Counted from the stretch's first letter, positions 1 to 7,317 are shown. The stretch: 15,064 nt of DNA from GCA-002282575 sp964519885 (GCA_964519885.1 CAZFLX010000038.1:1-15064); one strand, 5' to 3'. Made by a program: numbers and translations. The notes: generated from the sequence alone by a model not told the origin.

Positions 1-54
1 TTCCCCTATGCACCCTTAGCAGGGGTGTGCCTTCAGCCACTCGGCCAACTCACC
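1..54 (-). tRNA. tRNA-Ser(GCT), 3' part beyond the window edge
   Basis: Reading the minus strand from 54 to 1 gives a tRNA 5' half: acceptor strand GGTGAGT, then TG, a D-arm with GCC/GGC stem around GAGTGGCTGAA, a linker A, and a five-pair anticodon stem CACCC/GGGTG closing the loop CTGCTAA. The anticodon GCT is at 18-20, reading AGC serine codons (AGU by wobble). After the stem comes CATAGGGG, the start of the long variable arm typical of tRNA-Ser. The variable arm end, T-arm and acceptor 3' strand lie outside the window. A tRNA-Ser(GCT) at this place, downstream of alaS/lysC, is the conserved gammaproteobacterial arrangement. It has its own promoter just upstream. Confidence 0.93.
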
Positions 55-70
55 ATCAAGTAATTTGTAC

Positions 71-99
71 ATTATACGGAGTTATAACAACCTTTGCAA
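71..99 (-). promoter_or_regulatory. sigma70 promoter of tRNA-Ser
   Basis: On the minus strand, TTGCAA (94-99; four of six matches to TTGACA) and TATAAT (71-76; six of six) are separated by exactly 17 bases. Transcription would start near position 64, about ten bases before the mature tRNA 5' end at 54. The -35 box ends four bases after the lysC stop codon, so the promoter fills almost the whole lysC-tRNA gap. This lets the tRNA be expressed independently of the recA-lysC unit. Confidence 0.82.
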
Positions 100-102
100 G
101 GT

Positions 103-1317
103 TTATTCTAAATCAAATGCCGCGTGCAAGGATTGAACCGCACGTTCTAATTCGCCTTCACGAATGACCACAGAAATCTTAATTTCAGTAGTACTAATCA
201 TCTCAATGTTCACGGCTTCGTTATAAAGCACTTCAAACATACGAGCAGCGACACCAGCGTGTGAGCGCATACCAATACCCACTAAAGACACTTTAACAAT
301 GCCCTTGTCTGACAATACTTCCTTCGCGCCCATCTCGGTAGCATGGGTATTCAAAATAGCCAGCGCTTTCTCGCAATCGTTACGCGAAACGGTAAAGGTA
401 AAATCAGTCGTACCCGCAACCGATTGATTCTGAATAATCATATCGACTTCGATATTCGCTTCTGAAATCGGCTTCAAAATCGCGTAAGCAATACCTGGAC
501 GGTCTGGCACACCCAGTACGGTTAATTTGGCTTCATCACGACTAAAAGCAATACCTGAAATAACGGGGTTTTCCATCAACTCTTCCTCTGAACAAATCAG
601 TGTCCCTTGCGGGTTTTCTTCAAATGTAGACAGTACGCGTAAGCGCACTTTATATTTACTGGCAAATTCGACCGAACGAATCTGCAATACTTTAGAACCT
701 AAACTGGCCATTTCTAACATTTCATCGAAAGAAATACGATTCAAACGACGCGCTTTAGGTACAACGCGTGGGTCGGTGGTATAAACCCCGTCAACGTCGG
801 TATAAATTTGGCATTCGTCGGCTTTTAATGCTGCAGCCAAAGCCACGCCAGTGGTATCCGAGCCACCACGACCTAGCGTTGTTAAGTTACCTTGCTCATC
901 AACCCCTTGGAAACCAGCGATAACGACTACCTTACCTGCATCTAACTCAGCACGAATTTTTTGATTATCAATCGACTGAATACGCGCTTTATTAAATGAC
1001 TGGTCGGTAACAATACCGACTTGCTGGCCTGTAAAAGAAATCGCAGGCACACCAATACTCTCTAACGCAATCGCTAACAAACCAATGGTTACCTGTTCGC
1101 CCGTGGTCAGAATCATATCTAACTCGCGCGGATTAGGTTTAGCGGTGATTTGCTGCGCTAAACCGATTAAGCGGTTGGTCTCCCCCGACATAGCAGACAC
1201 AACAATAACCAACTCGTTACCTTGCTCACGCCATTTTTTGATTTTTTTGGCCACATTTTGAATGCGATCGACAGTGCCAATGGAAGTACCGCCGTATTTT
1301 TGAACGATTAACGCCAT
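103..1317 (-). CDS. lysC: Aspartate kinase, ACT-regulated
   Basis: Phosphorylates aspartate to 4-aspartyl phosphate, the first step toward lysine (through diaminopimelate), threonine, methionine and isoleucine; cytosolic. The 404-residue protein has the N-terminal kinase signature KYGGTS (7-12), the TTLGRGGSDTT segment (146-156) and YTDVDGVYTTDPR (172-184), all hallmarks of the amino-acid kinase fold of aspartokinases. Two C-terminal ACT domains follow, at about 264-338 and 343-404, and should bind feedback effectors such as lysine and threonine. Length and layout match the monofunctional aspartokinases of Pseudomonas-type bacteria, not the bifunctional ThrA/MetL type, since no homoserine dehydrogenase domain follows. 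It starts with ATG 27 bases after alaS; the ribosome-binding site is weak (a purine run close to the start). Probably the last protein gene of the recA-recX-alaS-lysC unit. Confidence 0.97.
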   Translation of the reverse strand: MALIVQKYGGTSIGTVDRIQNVAKKIKKWREQGNELVIVVSAMSGETNRLIGLAQQITAKPNPRELDMILTTGEQVTIGLLAIALESIGVPAISFTGQQVGIVTDQSFNKARIQSIDNQKIRAELDAGKVVVIAGFQGVDEQGNLTTLGRGGSDTTGVALAAALKADECQIYTDVDGVYTTDPRVVPKARRLNRISFDEMLEMASLGSKVLQIRSVEFASKYKVRLRVLSTFEENPQGTLICSEEELMENPVISGIAFSRDEAKLTVLGVPDRPGIAYAILKPISEANIEVDMIIQNQSVAGTTDFTFTVSRNDCEKALAILNTHATEMGAKEVLSDKGIVKVSLVGIGMRSHAGVAARMFEVLYNEAVNIEMISTTEIKISVVIREGELERAVQSLHAAFDLE

Positions 1318-1344
1318 TTTCTTACAGTTTTCCCGTTACCAAGT

Positions 1345-3972
1345 TTAAATTAATTTGCTTATGATGCTATCTTTAGCAGCGGCTAAAGCGGCTGGCAAAG
1401 CGTCAACATCGCTACCGCCTGCTTGAGCCACATCGGGACGTCCACCGCCCTTACCACCAATCGCTTGTGCAATCGTTGATACCAGCTCACCCGCTTTTAA
1501 GTTACCATGTAAAGCTTTGCTAACAGCCGCAATTAAGGTCACTTTACCTTCTGAAACCGAAGCCAAAACGACCGCAGCTGGCTGGCACTTATCACGAACA
1601 CGCTCAGCCAGTTCTCGCAATGACTTACCATCAATATCGGCTAATTGCGCAACGACGCACTTGCCTGATGCAGTGCTGTGAGCAGCCGCAACCAACTCGC
1701 TTTCTTTCGCCAAAGCGACAGCTAGTTTTGCTGACTCCAGTTGTTTTTCCAATGACTTGATTTGTTGGCTCATGGCATCAATACGATCCATTACTTTATC
1801 GCGTGACACTTTAAATCCATTCGCTAAAGCGCCTAATTGAGCATCTTGTTGCTGCACATAACTCAGCGCTTTAGCACCTGCAACGGCTTCAACACGACGA
1901 ATGCCCGATGCAACAGCGCCATCACTCACCACTTTAATTAAGCCAATTTCACCTGTGCGTTGTACGTGAATACCACCACAAAGTTCAATAGAAGCATCGC
2001 CCATATCGACCACACGCACCACATCACCGTATTTTTCGCCAAACAGTGCCATCGCACCTTTCGCTTTAGCGGCATCGATGCTCATTTGCTCAATCACTAC
2101 GGGTAAATTACGCATCACATTCGCATTAATGATGCTTTCGACACGCATGATTTGCTCTGCACTAATCGGTTCACCATGTGAGAAGTCAAAACGTAAACCT
2201 TCAGCATTCACTAACGAACCTTTCTGCTCGACGTGGGTTCCCAACACTTCACGCAAGGCAGCATGCAATAAATGCGTCGCAGAGTGATGAGCGACAATCG
2301 CTTTGCGCAACTCTGCATTCACTTGAGCGGTTAGGCTTTGACCTTCACTGATACTGCCAGCCGTCACTTCGACACGATGTACCCACATATCGCCTTGTTT
2401 TTGCGTGTCGATAACCTGAGCGGAATTCATACCACCGGTAAGACTACCCGTATCACCCACTTGACCGCCAGATTCAGCATAAAATGGCGTTTGGTTCAGT
2501 ACCACCAGCGCGATTTCACCTGCTGAGACTTCAAAACGACGTTCGCCACCCACAAAGATAGCCGCGACAGTGACTTCTGCCTGTGTTGAATCATAACCTA
2601 GGAAATTTGTGGCTTGGTAGAAGTCAGTCACACCCGCCTCGCCCGCCGCAAAGCTGCTGGCTTTACGCGCACGCTCACGTTGCGCTTGCATTTCACGCTC
2701 AAAACCCGCTTCATCAATGGTCAGGTTGTGCTCACGCGCCACATCAGCAGTTAAATCGACTGGGAAACCATAGGTGTCGTAAAGTTTGAATACCACGTCA
2801 CCAGGTAGTTCAGTACCTTTCAGCTCAGCTAAAGCTTCCCCTAACAACTTCATCCCATTGGCTAAAGTTAAGGCAAAGCGTTCTTCTTCTTGCAATAGAG
2901 CCTGTTCTACTTTTACTTGCGCTGCCGCCAACTCTGGGTAAGCCGCACCCATAGTATTGACTAAAGCTTTCACTAGCTGATGGAAAAAATGACCCTGAAT
3001 ACCGAGTTTGTTACCATGACGCAAGGCACGACGAATCACGCGACGCAACACATAACCACGTCCTTCGTTCGAGGGTAATACACCATCGACAATCATAAAA
3101 CTGGTGCTACGAATATGGTCGGCAATCACGCGCAGTGAAGGATGATCGACTGGGGTATTGGGTGCAAATGCACGAACGGCATTAATCAAGGTAACAAAGG
3201 TGTCGATTTCATAGTTGCTATGCACACCTTGCAAGACTGCCGCTAAACGCTCCAACCCCATACCAGTATCCACCGAGGGCTTAGGCAAAGGCGTTAGTGT
3301 ACCGTCTGCAGAACGGTCGAACTGCATGAACACCAGGTTCCAAATCTCGATATAACGGTCACCGTCTTCATCGGGGGAACCAGGAGGACCACCTGGAATT
3401 GCTTCACCGTGATCGTAGAAAATTTCGGTACAAGGACCACAAGGTCCCGTATCACCCATCTGCCAGAAGTTATCTTTCGCGCCACAACGTGATAAACGAT
3501 CAGCAGGCACACCCACTTCTTTCAACCAAATGTCAGCCGCTTCGTCGTCTTCATGAAAGACCGTTACCCAGAGTTTTTCAGCTGGAATGCCCAAACGTTG
3601 TGTCAGCAACTCCCAAGCGAAGAAAATGGCGTCGCGCTTAAAGTAATCACCAAAACTGAAGTTACCTAACATCTCGAAAAAGGTGTGATGACGCGCTGTG
3701 TAACCAACATTATCTAAATCGTTGTGCTTACCACCGGCACGAATACAGCGTTGGACACTAACGGCACGATTGTAGGCTCGCTTATCTTGTCCTAAAAATA
3801 CATCCTTAAACTGCACCATACCCGCATTGGTAAACAACAAGGTCGGGTCATTGCCAGGCACAACGGGAGATGAGTGCACGCCCGTATGACCCTTTTCGGC
3901 AAAAAAGCCTGTAAAGGCATCACGAATTTGTTGAGAACTGAGGTTTTTCATCACTGCTTTACCAATTTCCAT
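1345..3972 (-). CDS. alaS: Alanine--tRNA ligase
   Basis: Charges tRNA-Ala with alanine and clears mischarged Ser/Gly-tRNA-Ala; cytosolic. The 875 residues include the class II catalytic core at the N terminus (RHHTFFEMLGNFSFGDYFK near 94-112, GMGLERL near 237-243), the tRNA-recognition region, an editing domain with zinc-type ligands HSATH (563-567) and C665-x3-H669, and the C-Ala domain with the diagnostic GGGRPD (842-847). The editing motif reads CGGIH where CGGTH is usual. The ATG used here overlaps the recX stop as TAATG, which suggests coupled translation. Residue Met8 (start at 3951) aligns with the usual N terminus of E. coli AlaS and would give 868 residues; either start is possible. 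Neighbours are recX upstream and lysC downstream. Confidence 0.97.
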   Translation of the reverse strand: MEIGKAVMKNLSSQQIRDAFTGFFAEKGHTGVHSSPVVPGNDPTLLFTNAGMVQFKDVFLGQDKRAYNRAVSVQRCIRAGGKHNDLDNVGYTARHHTFFEMLGNFSFGDYFKRDAIFFAWELLTQRLGIPAEKLWVTVFHEDDEAADIWLKEVGVPADRLSRCGAKDNFWQMGDTGPCGPCTEIFYDHGEAIPGGPPGSPDEDGDRYIEIWNLVFMQFDRSADGTLTPLPKPSVDTGMGLERLAAVLQGVHSNYEIDTFVTLINAVRAFAPNTPVDHPSLRVIADHIRSTSFMIVDGVLPSNEGRGYVLRRVIRRALRHGNKLGIQGHFFHQLVKALVNTMGAAYPELAAAQVKVEQALLQEEERFALTLANGMKLLGEALAELKGTELPGDVVFKLYDTYGFPVDLTADVAREHNLTIDEAGFEREMQAQRERARKASSFAAGEAGVTDFYQATNFLGYDSTQAEVTVAAIFVGGERRFEVSAGEIALVVLNQTPFYAESGGQVGDTGSLTGGMNSAQVIDTQKQGDMWVHRVEVTAGSISEGQSLTAQVNAELRKAIVAHHSATHLLHAALREVLGTHVEQKGSLVNAEGLRFDFSHGEPISAEQIMRVESIINANVMRNLPVVIEQMSIDAAKAKGAMALFGEKYGDVVRVVDMGDASIELCGGIHVQRTGEIGLIKVVSDGAVASGIRRVEAVAGAKALSYVQQQDAQLGALANGFKVSRDKVMDRIDAMSQQIKSLEKQLESAKLAVALAKESELVAAAHSTASGKCVVAQLADIDGKSLRELAERVRDKCQPAAVVLASVSEGKVTLIAAVSKALHGNLKAGELVSTIAQAIGGKGGGRPDVAQAGGSDVDALPAALAAAKDSIISKLI

Positions 3973-4433
3973 TAATCACTTTCTGTTTTGAGTGCTAAAC
4001 GCACCGTATCGCCATCGAAACCTCGATAGCTTAAAAAACGCATTTGCTTTGCCACATCACTTGCTGCTTTAGGCAAAGTCGAGCCAAACTTTTTCACTCT
4101 AACCGCAATGGCCAACTCAAGCCAATCCACGTCGGCTTCTTGCAAACATTGACTAACGACTTCAACATTTGCAGCTTTTTGTTGTAACGCTTGCTGAATA
4201 TGACGCTGTCCATGTCCCAGTGCAATTTCTTTACGAATAAAGGCTTGAACATAGCGCACTTCATTCAACCAATCACTTTCATTCAACTCTTCGACGACTG
4301 CGGTGATTTCTGTCTCACAATCTGGGTGCTTGAGTTTAAGCTTACGAATCAGTTCTTGCGTGCCATGCTCTCGCTGCGCCAGCAACTGTTGTGCTTTGGC
4401 ACGCAGAATGTCTCGACAGTTAAGCAGCGGCAT
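3972..4433 (-). CDS. recX: RecA regulatory protein RecX
   Basis: RecX binds RecA filaments and normally limits their growth and activity. The 153-residue product is small, charged and predicted all-helical, with the repeated three-helix pattern of the family. The segments LLAQREHGTQELIRKL and LNESDWLNEVRYVQAFIR match the typical first and second RecX repeats (short helix, basic helix, then an acidic/aromatic turn), and KQMRFLSYRGFDGDTVRLAL matches the C-terminal FLxxRGF signature. It is close to the usual length of about 150-165 residues. The ATG lies inside the recA gene, giving a 14-base overlap, so translation is likely coupled to recA and RecX output follows RecA. It ends in TAATG shared with alaS. 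Confidence 0.93.
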   Translation of the reverse strand: MPLLNCRDILRAKAQQLLAQREHGTQELIRKLKLKHPDCETEITAVVEELNESDWLNEVRYVQAFIRKEIALGHGQRHIQQALQQKAANVEVVSQCLQEADVDWLELAIAVRVKKFGSTLPKAASDVAKQMRFLSYRGFDGDTVRLALKTESD

Positions 4434-5439
4434 CCGCTACTGGCACTGTCTGAGGCAACTTTTCAGCACGAATTTTCGCTTCTAATTCAGCTGCAATATT
4501 GGGGTTAGATTTCAAGAATTGACGCACATTATCCTTGCCCTGGCCAATTTTTTCGCCATTGTAGCTGTACCAAGAGCCTGATTTTTCAATAATCTTCAAC
4601 TCAGAAGCCAAATCGATCAACTCGCCTTCACGTGAAATCCCTTCACCATAAAGAATTTCAAACACCACTTCTTTAAACGGAGGGGCAATTTTATTCTTAA
4701 CCACTTTAACGCGTGTTTCATTACCTAAAACATCATCGCCTTTTTTAATCGAACCAATACGACGTACATCTAAACGCACGGAAGCGTAGAACTTGAGCGC
4801 ATTACCGCCTGTGGTGGTTTCAGGGCTACCAAACATCACACCAATTTTTGAACGAATTTGGTTAATGAAAATTACCAAGGTGTTGGTACGACTGATGCTA
4901 CCTGTCAACTTACGTAAAGCTTGCGACATCAAACGTGCTTGCAAACCCATGTGCGAATCGCCCATGTCGCCTTCAATTTCCGCTTTAGGCGTCAAGGCAG
5001 CGACCGAGTCAACCACCACAACTTCCACACCACCCGAACGCACCAGCATATCGGTGATTTCTAGCGCTTGCTCGCCATTGTCTGGCTGAGAAATAAGCAA
5101 GTCTTTTAAATCAACGCCCAATTTTTCCGCATATTGCGGGTCTAGCGCATGCTCAGCATCCACAAAGGCGGCAGTGCCACCCAATTTCTGAATTTGCGCC
5201 ACAATATGTAGCGCCAACGTCGTTTTACCTGACGATTCTGGACCGTAAACTTCGATAATACGACCACGGGGTACACCACCCGCCCCTAACGCAATATCTA
5301 ACCCTATAGAACCTGTTGAAACGACTTGAATATCGCGCATGGCATTGCCATCACCCAAGCGCATAATCGAACCTTTACCAAATTGTTTTTCGATTTGAGC
5401 CAGAGCAGCGGTCAATGCTTGTTTTTTCTGTTCGTCCAT
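4420..5439 (-). CDS. recA: Recombinase RecA
   Basis: ATP-dependent strand-exchange protein for recombinational repair and co-protease for LexA self-cleavage. The 339-residue sequence shows the N-terminal polymerisation helix, Walker A GPESSGKTT (66-74), Walker B VVVVDS (about 140-145), DNA-binding loop L1 (about 156-165, EGDMGDSHMG) and loop L2 (about 195-209), followed by the C-terminal domain. The last 16 residues are nearly uncharged (LPQTVPVADAAA) and lack the long acidic tail of the 353-residue E. coli protein. An AGGAG ribosome-binding site (5452-5456) lies 12 bases before the ATG, slightly farther than usual. recX overlaps its 3' end; pncC is upstream on the same strand. Confidence 0.99.
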   Translation of the reverse strand: MDEQKKQALTAALAQIEKQFGKGSIMRLGDGNAMRDIQVVSTGSIGLDIALGAGGVPRGRIIEVYGPESSGKTTLALHIVAQIQKLGGTAAFVDAEHALDPQYAEKLGVDLKDLLISQPDNGEQALEITDMLVRSGGVEVVVVDSVAALTPKAEIEGDMGDSHMGLQARLMSQALRKLTGSISRTNTLVIFINQIRSKIGVMFGSPETTTGGNALKFYASVRLDVRRIGSIKKGDDVLGNETRVKVVKNKIAPPFKEVVFEILYGEGISREGELIDLASELKIIEKSGSWYSYNGEKIGQGKDNVRQFLKSNPNIAAELEAKIRAEKLPQTVPVADAAA

Positions 5440-5451
5440 GAGCGTTTAAGT

Positions 5452-5456
5452 CTCCT
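5452..5456 (-). promoter_or_regulatory. Ribosome-binding site of recA
   Basis: The minus strand reads AGGAG here, 12 bases before the recA ATG at 5437-5439. It is the strongest Shine-Dalgarno match in the left arm, with somewhat long spacing. Confidence 0.6.
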
Positions 5457-5493
5457 AAATTTGTAAGGCATATTACGACGAGGGGAAAGGCGA

Positions 5494-5525
5494 ATTATCG
5501 CATAAATTAACTGATCTAGCGACAG
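5494..5525 (-). promoter_or_regulatory. Probable recA promoter with LexA-like site
   Basis: The minus strand carries TGCGATAAT (5494-5502), an extended -10 element with five of six matches in the hexamer. At 17 bases spacing the -35 position reads TCGCTA, a poor match, as is common with extended -10 promoters. Lying over that position is CTGTCGCTAGATCAG (5511-5525), which resembles the gammaproteobacterial LexA box CTGT-N8-ACAG but has CTG and CAG one base too close and a changed half site. SOS control of recA is expected from the family; this is the only candidate operator I see. Confidence 0.5.
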
Positions 5526-5532
5526 CTAAGCA

Positions 5533-5550
5533 TCACAAAATGCTTTGAAC
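5533..5550 (-). terminator. Weak stem-loop between pncC and recA
   Basis: On the minus strand AAGCAT and ATGCTT pair across the loop TTTGTG, just after pncC. The stem is only six base pairs and is followed by AGCTGTCG, not a U-run. It could slow read-through from pncC but does not qualify as an intrinsic terminator by itself. Confidence 0.2.
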
Positions 5551-5555
5551 CATTG

Positions 5556-5569
5556 CTAGAAATGTCTAG
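5556..5569. repeat. 14-bp inverted repeat at the pncC stop
   Basis: CTAGA and TCTAG flank a four-base centre AATG; the repeat contains the pncC stop codon. There is no T-run on either side, so it is not a convincing terminator. A protein-binding role is possible but unsupported. Confidence 0.35.
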
Positions 5570-6069
5570 ACCATCACCAGCTTAGTACGTACACGGGTTA
5601 ACATACCATCAATAGCGACCTGTGTTGCTTGCTCACGAATTGACTGACGATCACCGTCGAAATGAAACAACTGGCTATCCAGTGACATATGATGACCAGC
5701 CCAAGCAATCCAAACACTGCCAACTGGCTTATGGGGCGTACCGCCATCGGGTCCTGCGATACCAGAAATAGCCACCACCAACTGAGCATGCGATTGTTGC
5801 AAACAACCCAACACCATTTCTTCGACGCATTCTTGACTGACTGCTCCATGTGCCATAATCGTGGTGGGTCTAACGCCCAACATTTCGTATTTAGCTTCGT
5901 AACTATAGGTCACAAAGCTTCTATCAAACCACTTGGAGCTTCCAGGCAGTTGGGTCAAATACTGTGCCACCATCCCGCCTGTACATGACTCGGCAGTTGC
6001 TACCGTCATCTTAGCTTCTATTAAGCACTGAGCCAGTTCATGAATGGTTTTGGTGATGGATTCTTGCAT
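5566..6069 (-). CDS. pncC: Nicotinamide-nucleotide amidohydrolase (CinA C-terminal type)
   Basis: Deamidates nicotinamide mononucleotide to nicotinic acid mononucleotide in the NAD salvage cycle. The 167-residue product is a stand-alone CinA C-terminal domain. It has TAESCTGG near residues 26-33, GSSKWFDRSFVTYSYEAK with the conserved substrate-pocket residues, HGAVSQE, and the family signature SGIAGPDGG followed by KPVGSVWIAW. Length agrees with E. coli PncC (165). I start it at the ATG at 6067-6069 because AAGGA lies seven bases upstream; an in-frame TTG at 6093 would add eight residues but has no better site. The gene is upstream of recA on the same strand, the usual cinA-recA pairing, and divergent from the DUF1016 gene. 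Confidence 0.95.
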   Translation of the reverse strand: MQESITKTIHELAQCLIEAKMTVATAESCTGGMVAQYLTQLPGSSKWFDRSFVTYSYEAKYEMLGVRPTTIMAHGAVSQECVEEMVLGCLQQSHAQLVVAISGIAGPDGGTPHKPVGSVWIAWAGHHMSLDSQLFHFDGDRQSIREQATQVAIDGMLTRVRTKLVMV

Positions 6070-6076
6070 GTCAGCT

Positions 6077-6081
6077 TCCTT
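6077..6081 (-). promoter_or_regulatory. Ribosome-binding site deciding the pncC start
   Basis: The minus strand reads AAGGA, seven bases before the ATG at 6067-6069. This optimal spacing favours that ATG over the TTG at 6091-6093. Confidence 0.7.
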
Positions 6082-6108
6082 GTTATCATTCAATTATGTG
6101 TTAAGTGC

Positions 6109-6137
6109 ATCATGCGCTATTTACGCTCTACTGACAA
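6109..6137 (-). promoter_or_regulatory. Candidate pncC promoter
   Basis: On the minus strand TTGTCA (6132-6137; five of six matches) and CATGAT (6109-6114; four of six) are 17 bases apart. Transcription would begin near 6102, leaving a leader of about 33 bases. The -35 hexamer lies inside a 12-bp inverted repeat. The -10 is weak, so confidence is limited. Confidence 0.4.
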
Positions 6138-6142
6138 GTCAG
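6131..6142. repeat. Inverted repeat over the pncC -35 box
   Basis: CTGAC-AA-GTCAG is a perfect 12-bp palindrome with two central bases, located over the candidate pncC -35 hexamer. The position would suit a repressor site. It does not match the LexA box spacing. Confidence 0.4.
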
Positions 6143-6192
6143 CACACTAAACCTTCTCTGAATTTATATGACTAGAATCCAATTCGCAGAAT

Positions 6193-6221
6193 TTAACATG
6201 TATACTTACTCAATGTATAAG
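6193..6221 (+). promoter_or_regulatory. sigma70-type promoter of the DUF1016-mutS tandem
   Basis: TTAACA (6193-6198; five of six) and TATAAG (6216-6221; five of six) are separated by exactly 17 bases. The start point would be near 6228, giving a 43-base leader before the ATG at 6271. The leader has no strong Shine-Dalgarno sequence. This is the only good plus-strand promoter I see before the five-gene tandem. Confidence 0.65.
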
Positions 6222-6270
6222 ACAAGTACAGAATAACCTGATAACGATTCCAAACCATAAGAACTGAACG

Positions 6271-7317
6271 ATGACCAACTTACCTTCAGAAAGTTACCAA
6301 GTCTGGCTTAACCAGCTTAAATTAGACATTCGCGCGGCACAACAGCGCAGCGTGTTAGCCGTTAATCAAGAACTGATCAAACTTTACTGGCGCATCGGCA
6401 AAAATATTTTACAGCGTCAACAAGACCAAGGTTGGGGTGCTAAAGTCATTGAACAATTAGCGACTGACTTACGCCAAAGCTTTCCCGAACTTAAAGGCTT
6501 TTCGCGTACTAACTTACTTTACATGCGTTCGTTTGCTGAAAATTGGTATGATTTTGACCAAAACCTAATTGTCCAACAAGCTGTTGGACAAATTCCTTGG
6601 GGGCATAATCTCGTTTTACTGACCAAACTAAACGATTCACAAACACGTCTTAACTATGCTCGTTTGTGCATTGAACATGGCTGGTCACGCAATGTACTAC
6701 AACACCAAATCGAAAGCGGTTTATTGCAACGCCAAGGTAAGGCCACGACCAATTTCAACAACACCTTGCCAAAAGCACAATCTGAACTGGCGCAACAAAC
6801 CCTCAAAGATCCTTACGTCTTCGATTTTTTAAACCTAGATACCGAAGCGAGAGAGCGAGATTTAGAAAAAGCACTAACGCAACACATCAGTCAGTTTTTG
6901 CTGGAGTTGGGTGCTGGATTTGCCTTTGTCGGCAAACAAGTCCCATTAGAAGTGGGCGGACAAGATTTTTACATCGATCTGCTTTTTTACCACCTAAAAC
7001 TACGTTGCTATTTAGTCATTGAACTGAAAACAGGTGAATTTAAACCCGAACATACGGGTCAGCTTAGTTTTTATCTCACTGTCGTCGATGAACAACTCAA
7101 AAGTGAACAAGACGCACCGACCATTGGGTTATTATTGTGCAAAAACCGCAATAAACTCATTGCTGAATATGCATTACGTGATAATAGTAAACCGATTGGC
7201 ATTGCCGAATATCAACTAGCACAAGCTCTGCCACAAGATTTAGAAGACAAATTGCCCAGTATTGAACAGATTGAACGAACTCTACAACAAGAGTTTATCC
7301 AGTCGGAATTTGATTAA
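6271..7317 (+). CDS. DUF1016 (YhcG-type) PD-(D/E)XK nuclease family protein
   Basis: The 348-residue protein has the two-part layout of the DUF1016/YhcG family. The helical N-terminal domain (about 1-155) includes the typical segments LYWRIGKNI (38-46), FPELKGFSRTNLLYMRSF (71-88), QIPWGHN (107-113) and IEHGWSRNVL (134-143). The C-terminal nuclease domain (about 175-330) has the core motif D236 (FYIDLLFY), E251-L-K253 and Q264 (GQLSFY), an intact PD-(D/E)XK active site. The family is predicted to cut DNA; its cellular role and target are not settled, and members are often found in mobile or defence-associated loci. It sits between pncC and mutS, 24 bases before mutS on the same strand, and has its own promoter. 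Codons 100-107 form a strong hairpin in the mRNA. Activity on DNA is inferred from the motif only. Confidence 0.9.
   Translation: MTNLPSESYQVWLNQLKLDIRAAQQRSVLAVNQELIKLYWRIGKNILQRQQDQGWGAKVIEQLATDLRQSFPELKGFSRTNLLYMRSFAENWYDFDQNLIVQQAVGQIPWGHNLVLLTKLNDSQTRLNYARLCIEHGWSRNVLQHQIESGLLQRQGKATTNFNNTLPKAQSELAQQTLKDPYVFDFLNLDTEARERDLEKALTQHISQFLLELGAGFAFVGKQVPLEVGGQDFYIDLLFYHLKLRCYLVIELKTGEFKPEHTGQLSFYLTVVDEQLKSEQDAPTIGLLLCKNRNKLIAEYALRDNSKPIGIAEYQLAQALPQDLEDKLPSIEQIERTLQQEFIQSEFD
6569..6591 (+). repeat. 10-bp perfect stem with 3-base loop inside the DUF1016 gene
   Basis: TTGTCCAACA and TGTTGGACAA are exact reverse complements separated only by AGC. The repeat lies in coding sequence for residues 100-107 (a conserved stretch, VQQAVGQ), so protein constraint may explain part of it. 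In RNA it would be a stable hairpin about 300 bases after the start codon. Confidence 0.75.

Noticed and set aside
1318..1344. Terminator or promoter between alaS and lysC
   Set aside because: The 27-base gap has no stem-loop and no paired promoter hexamers; co-transcription is simpler.
2078..2789. Plus-strand open frames of 60-70 codons opposite alaS
   Set aside because: They mirror the codon pattern of a clearly conserved alaS, with no start signals or family resemblance of their own.
6091..6093. TTG start for pncC
   Set aside because: The ATG at 6067-6069 has AAGGA seven bases upstream and gives the family length; the TTG extension adds eight unconserved residues.
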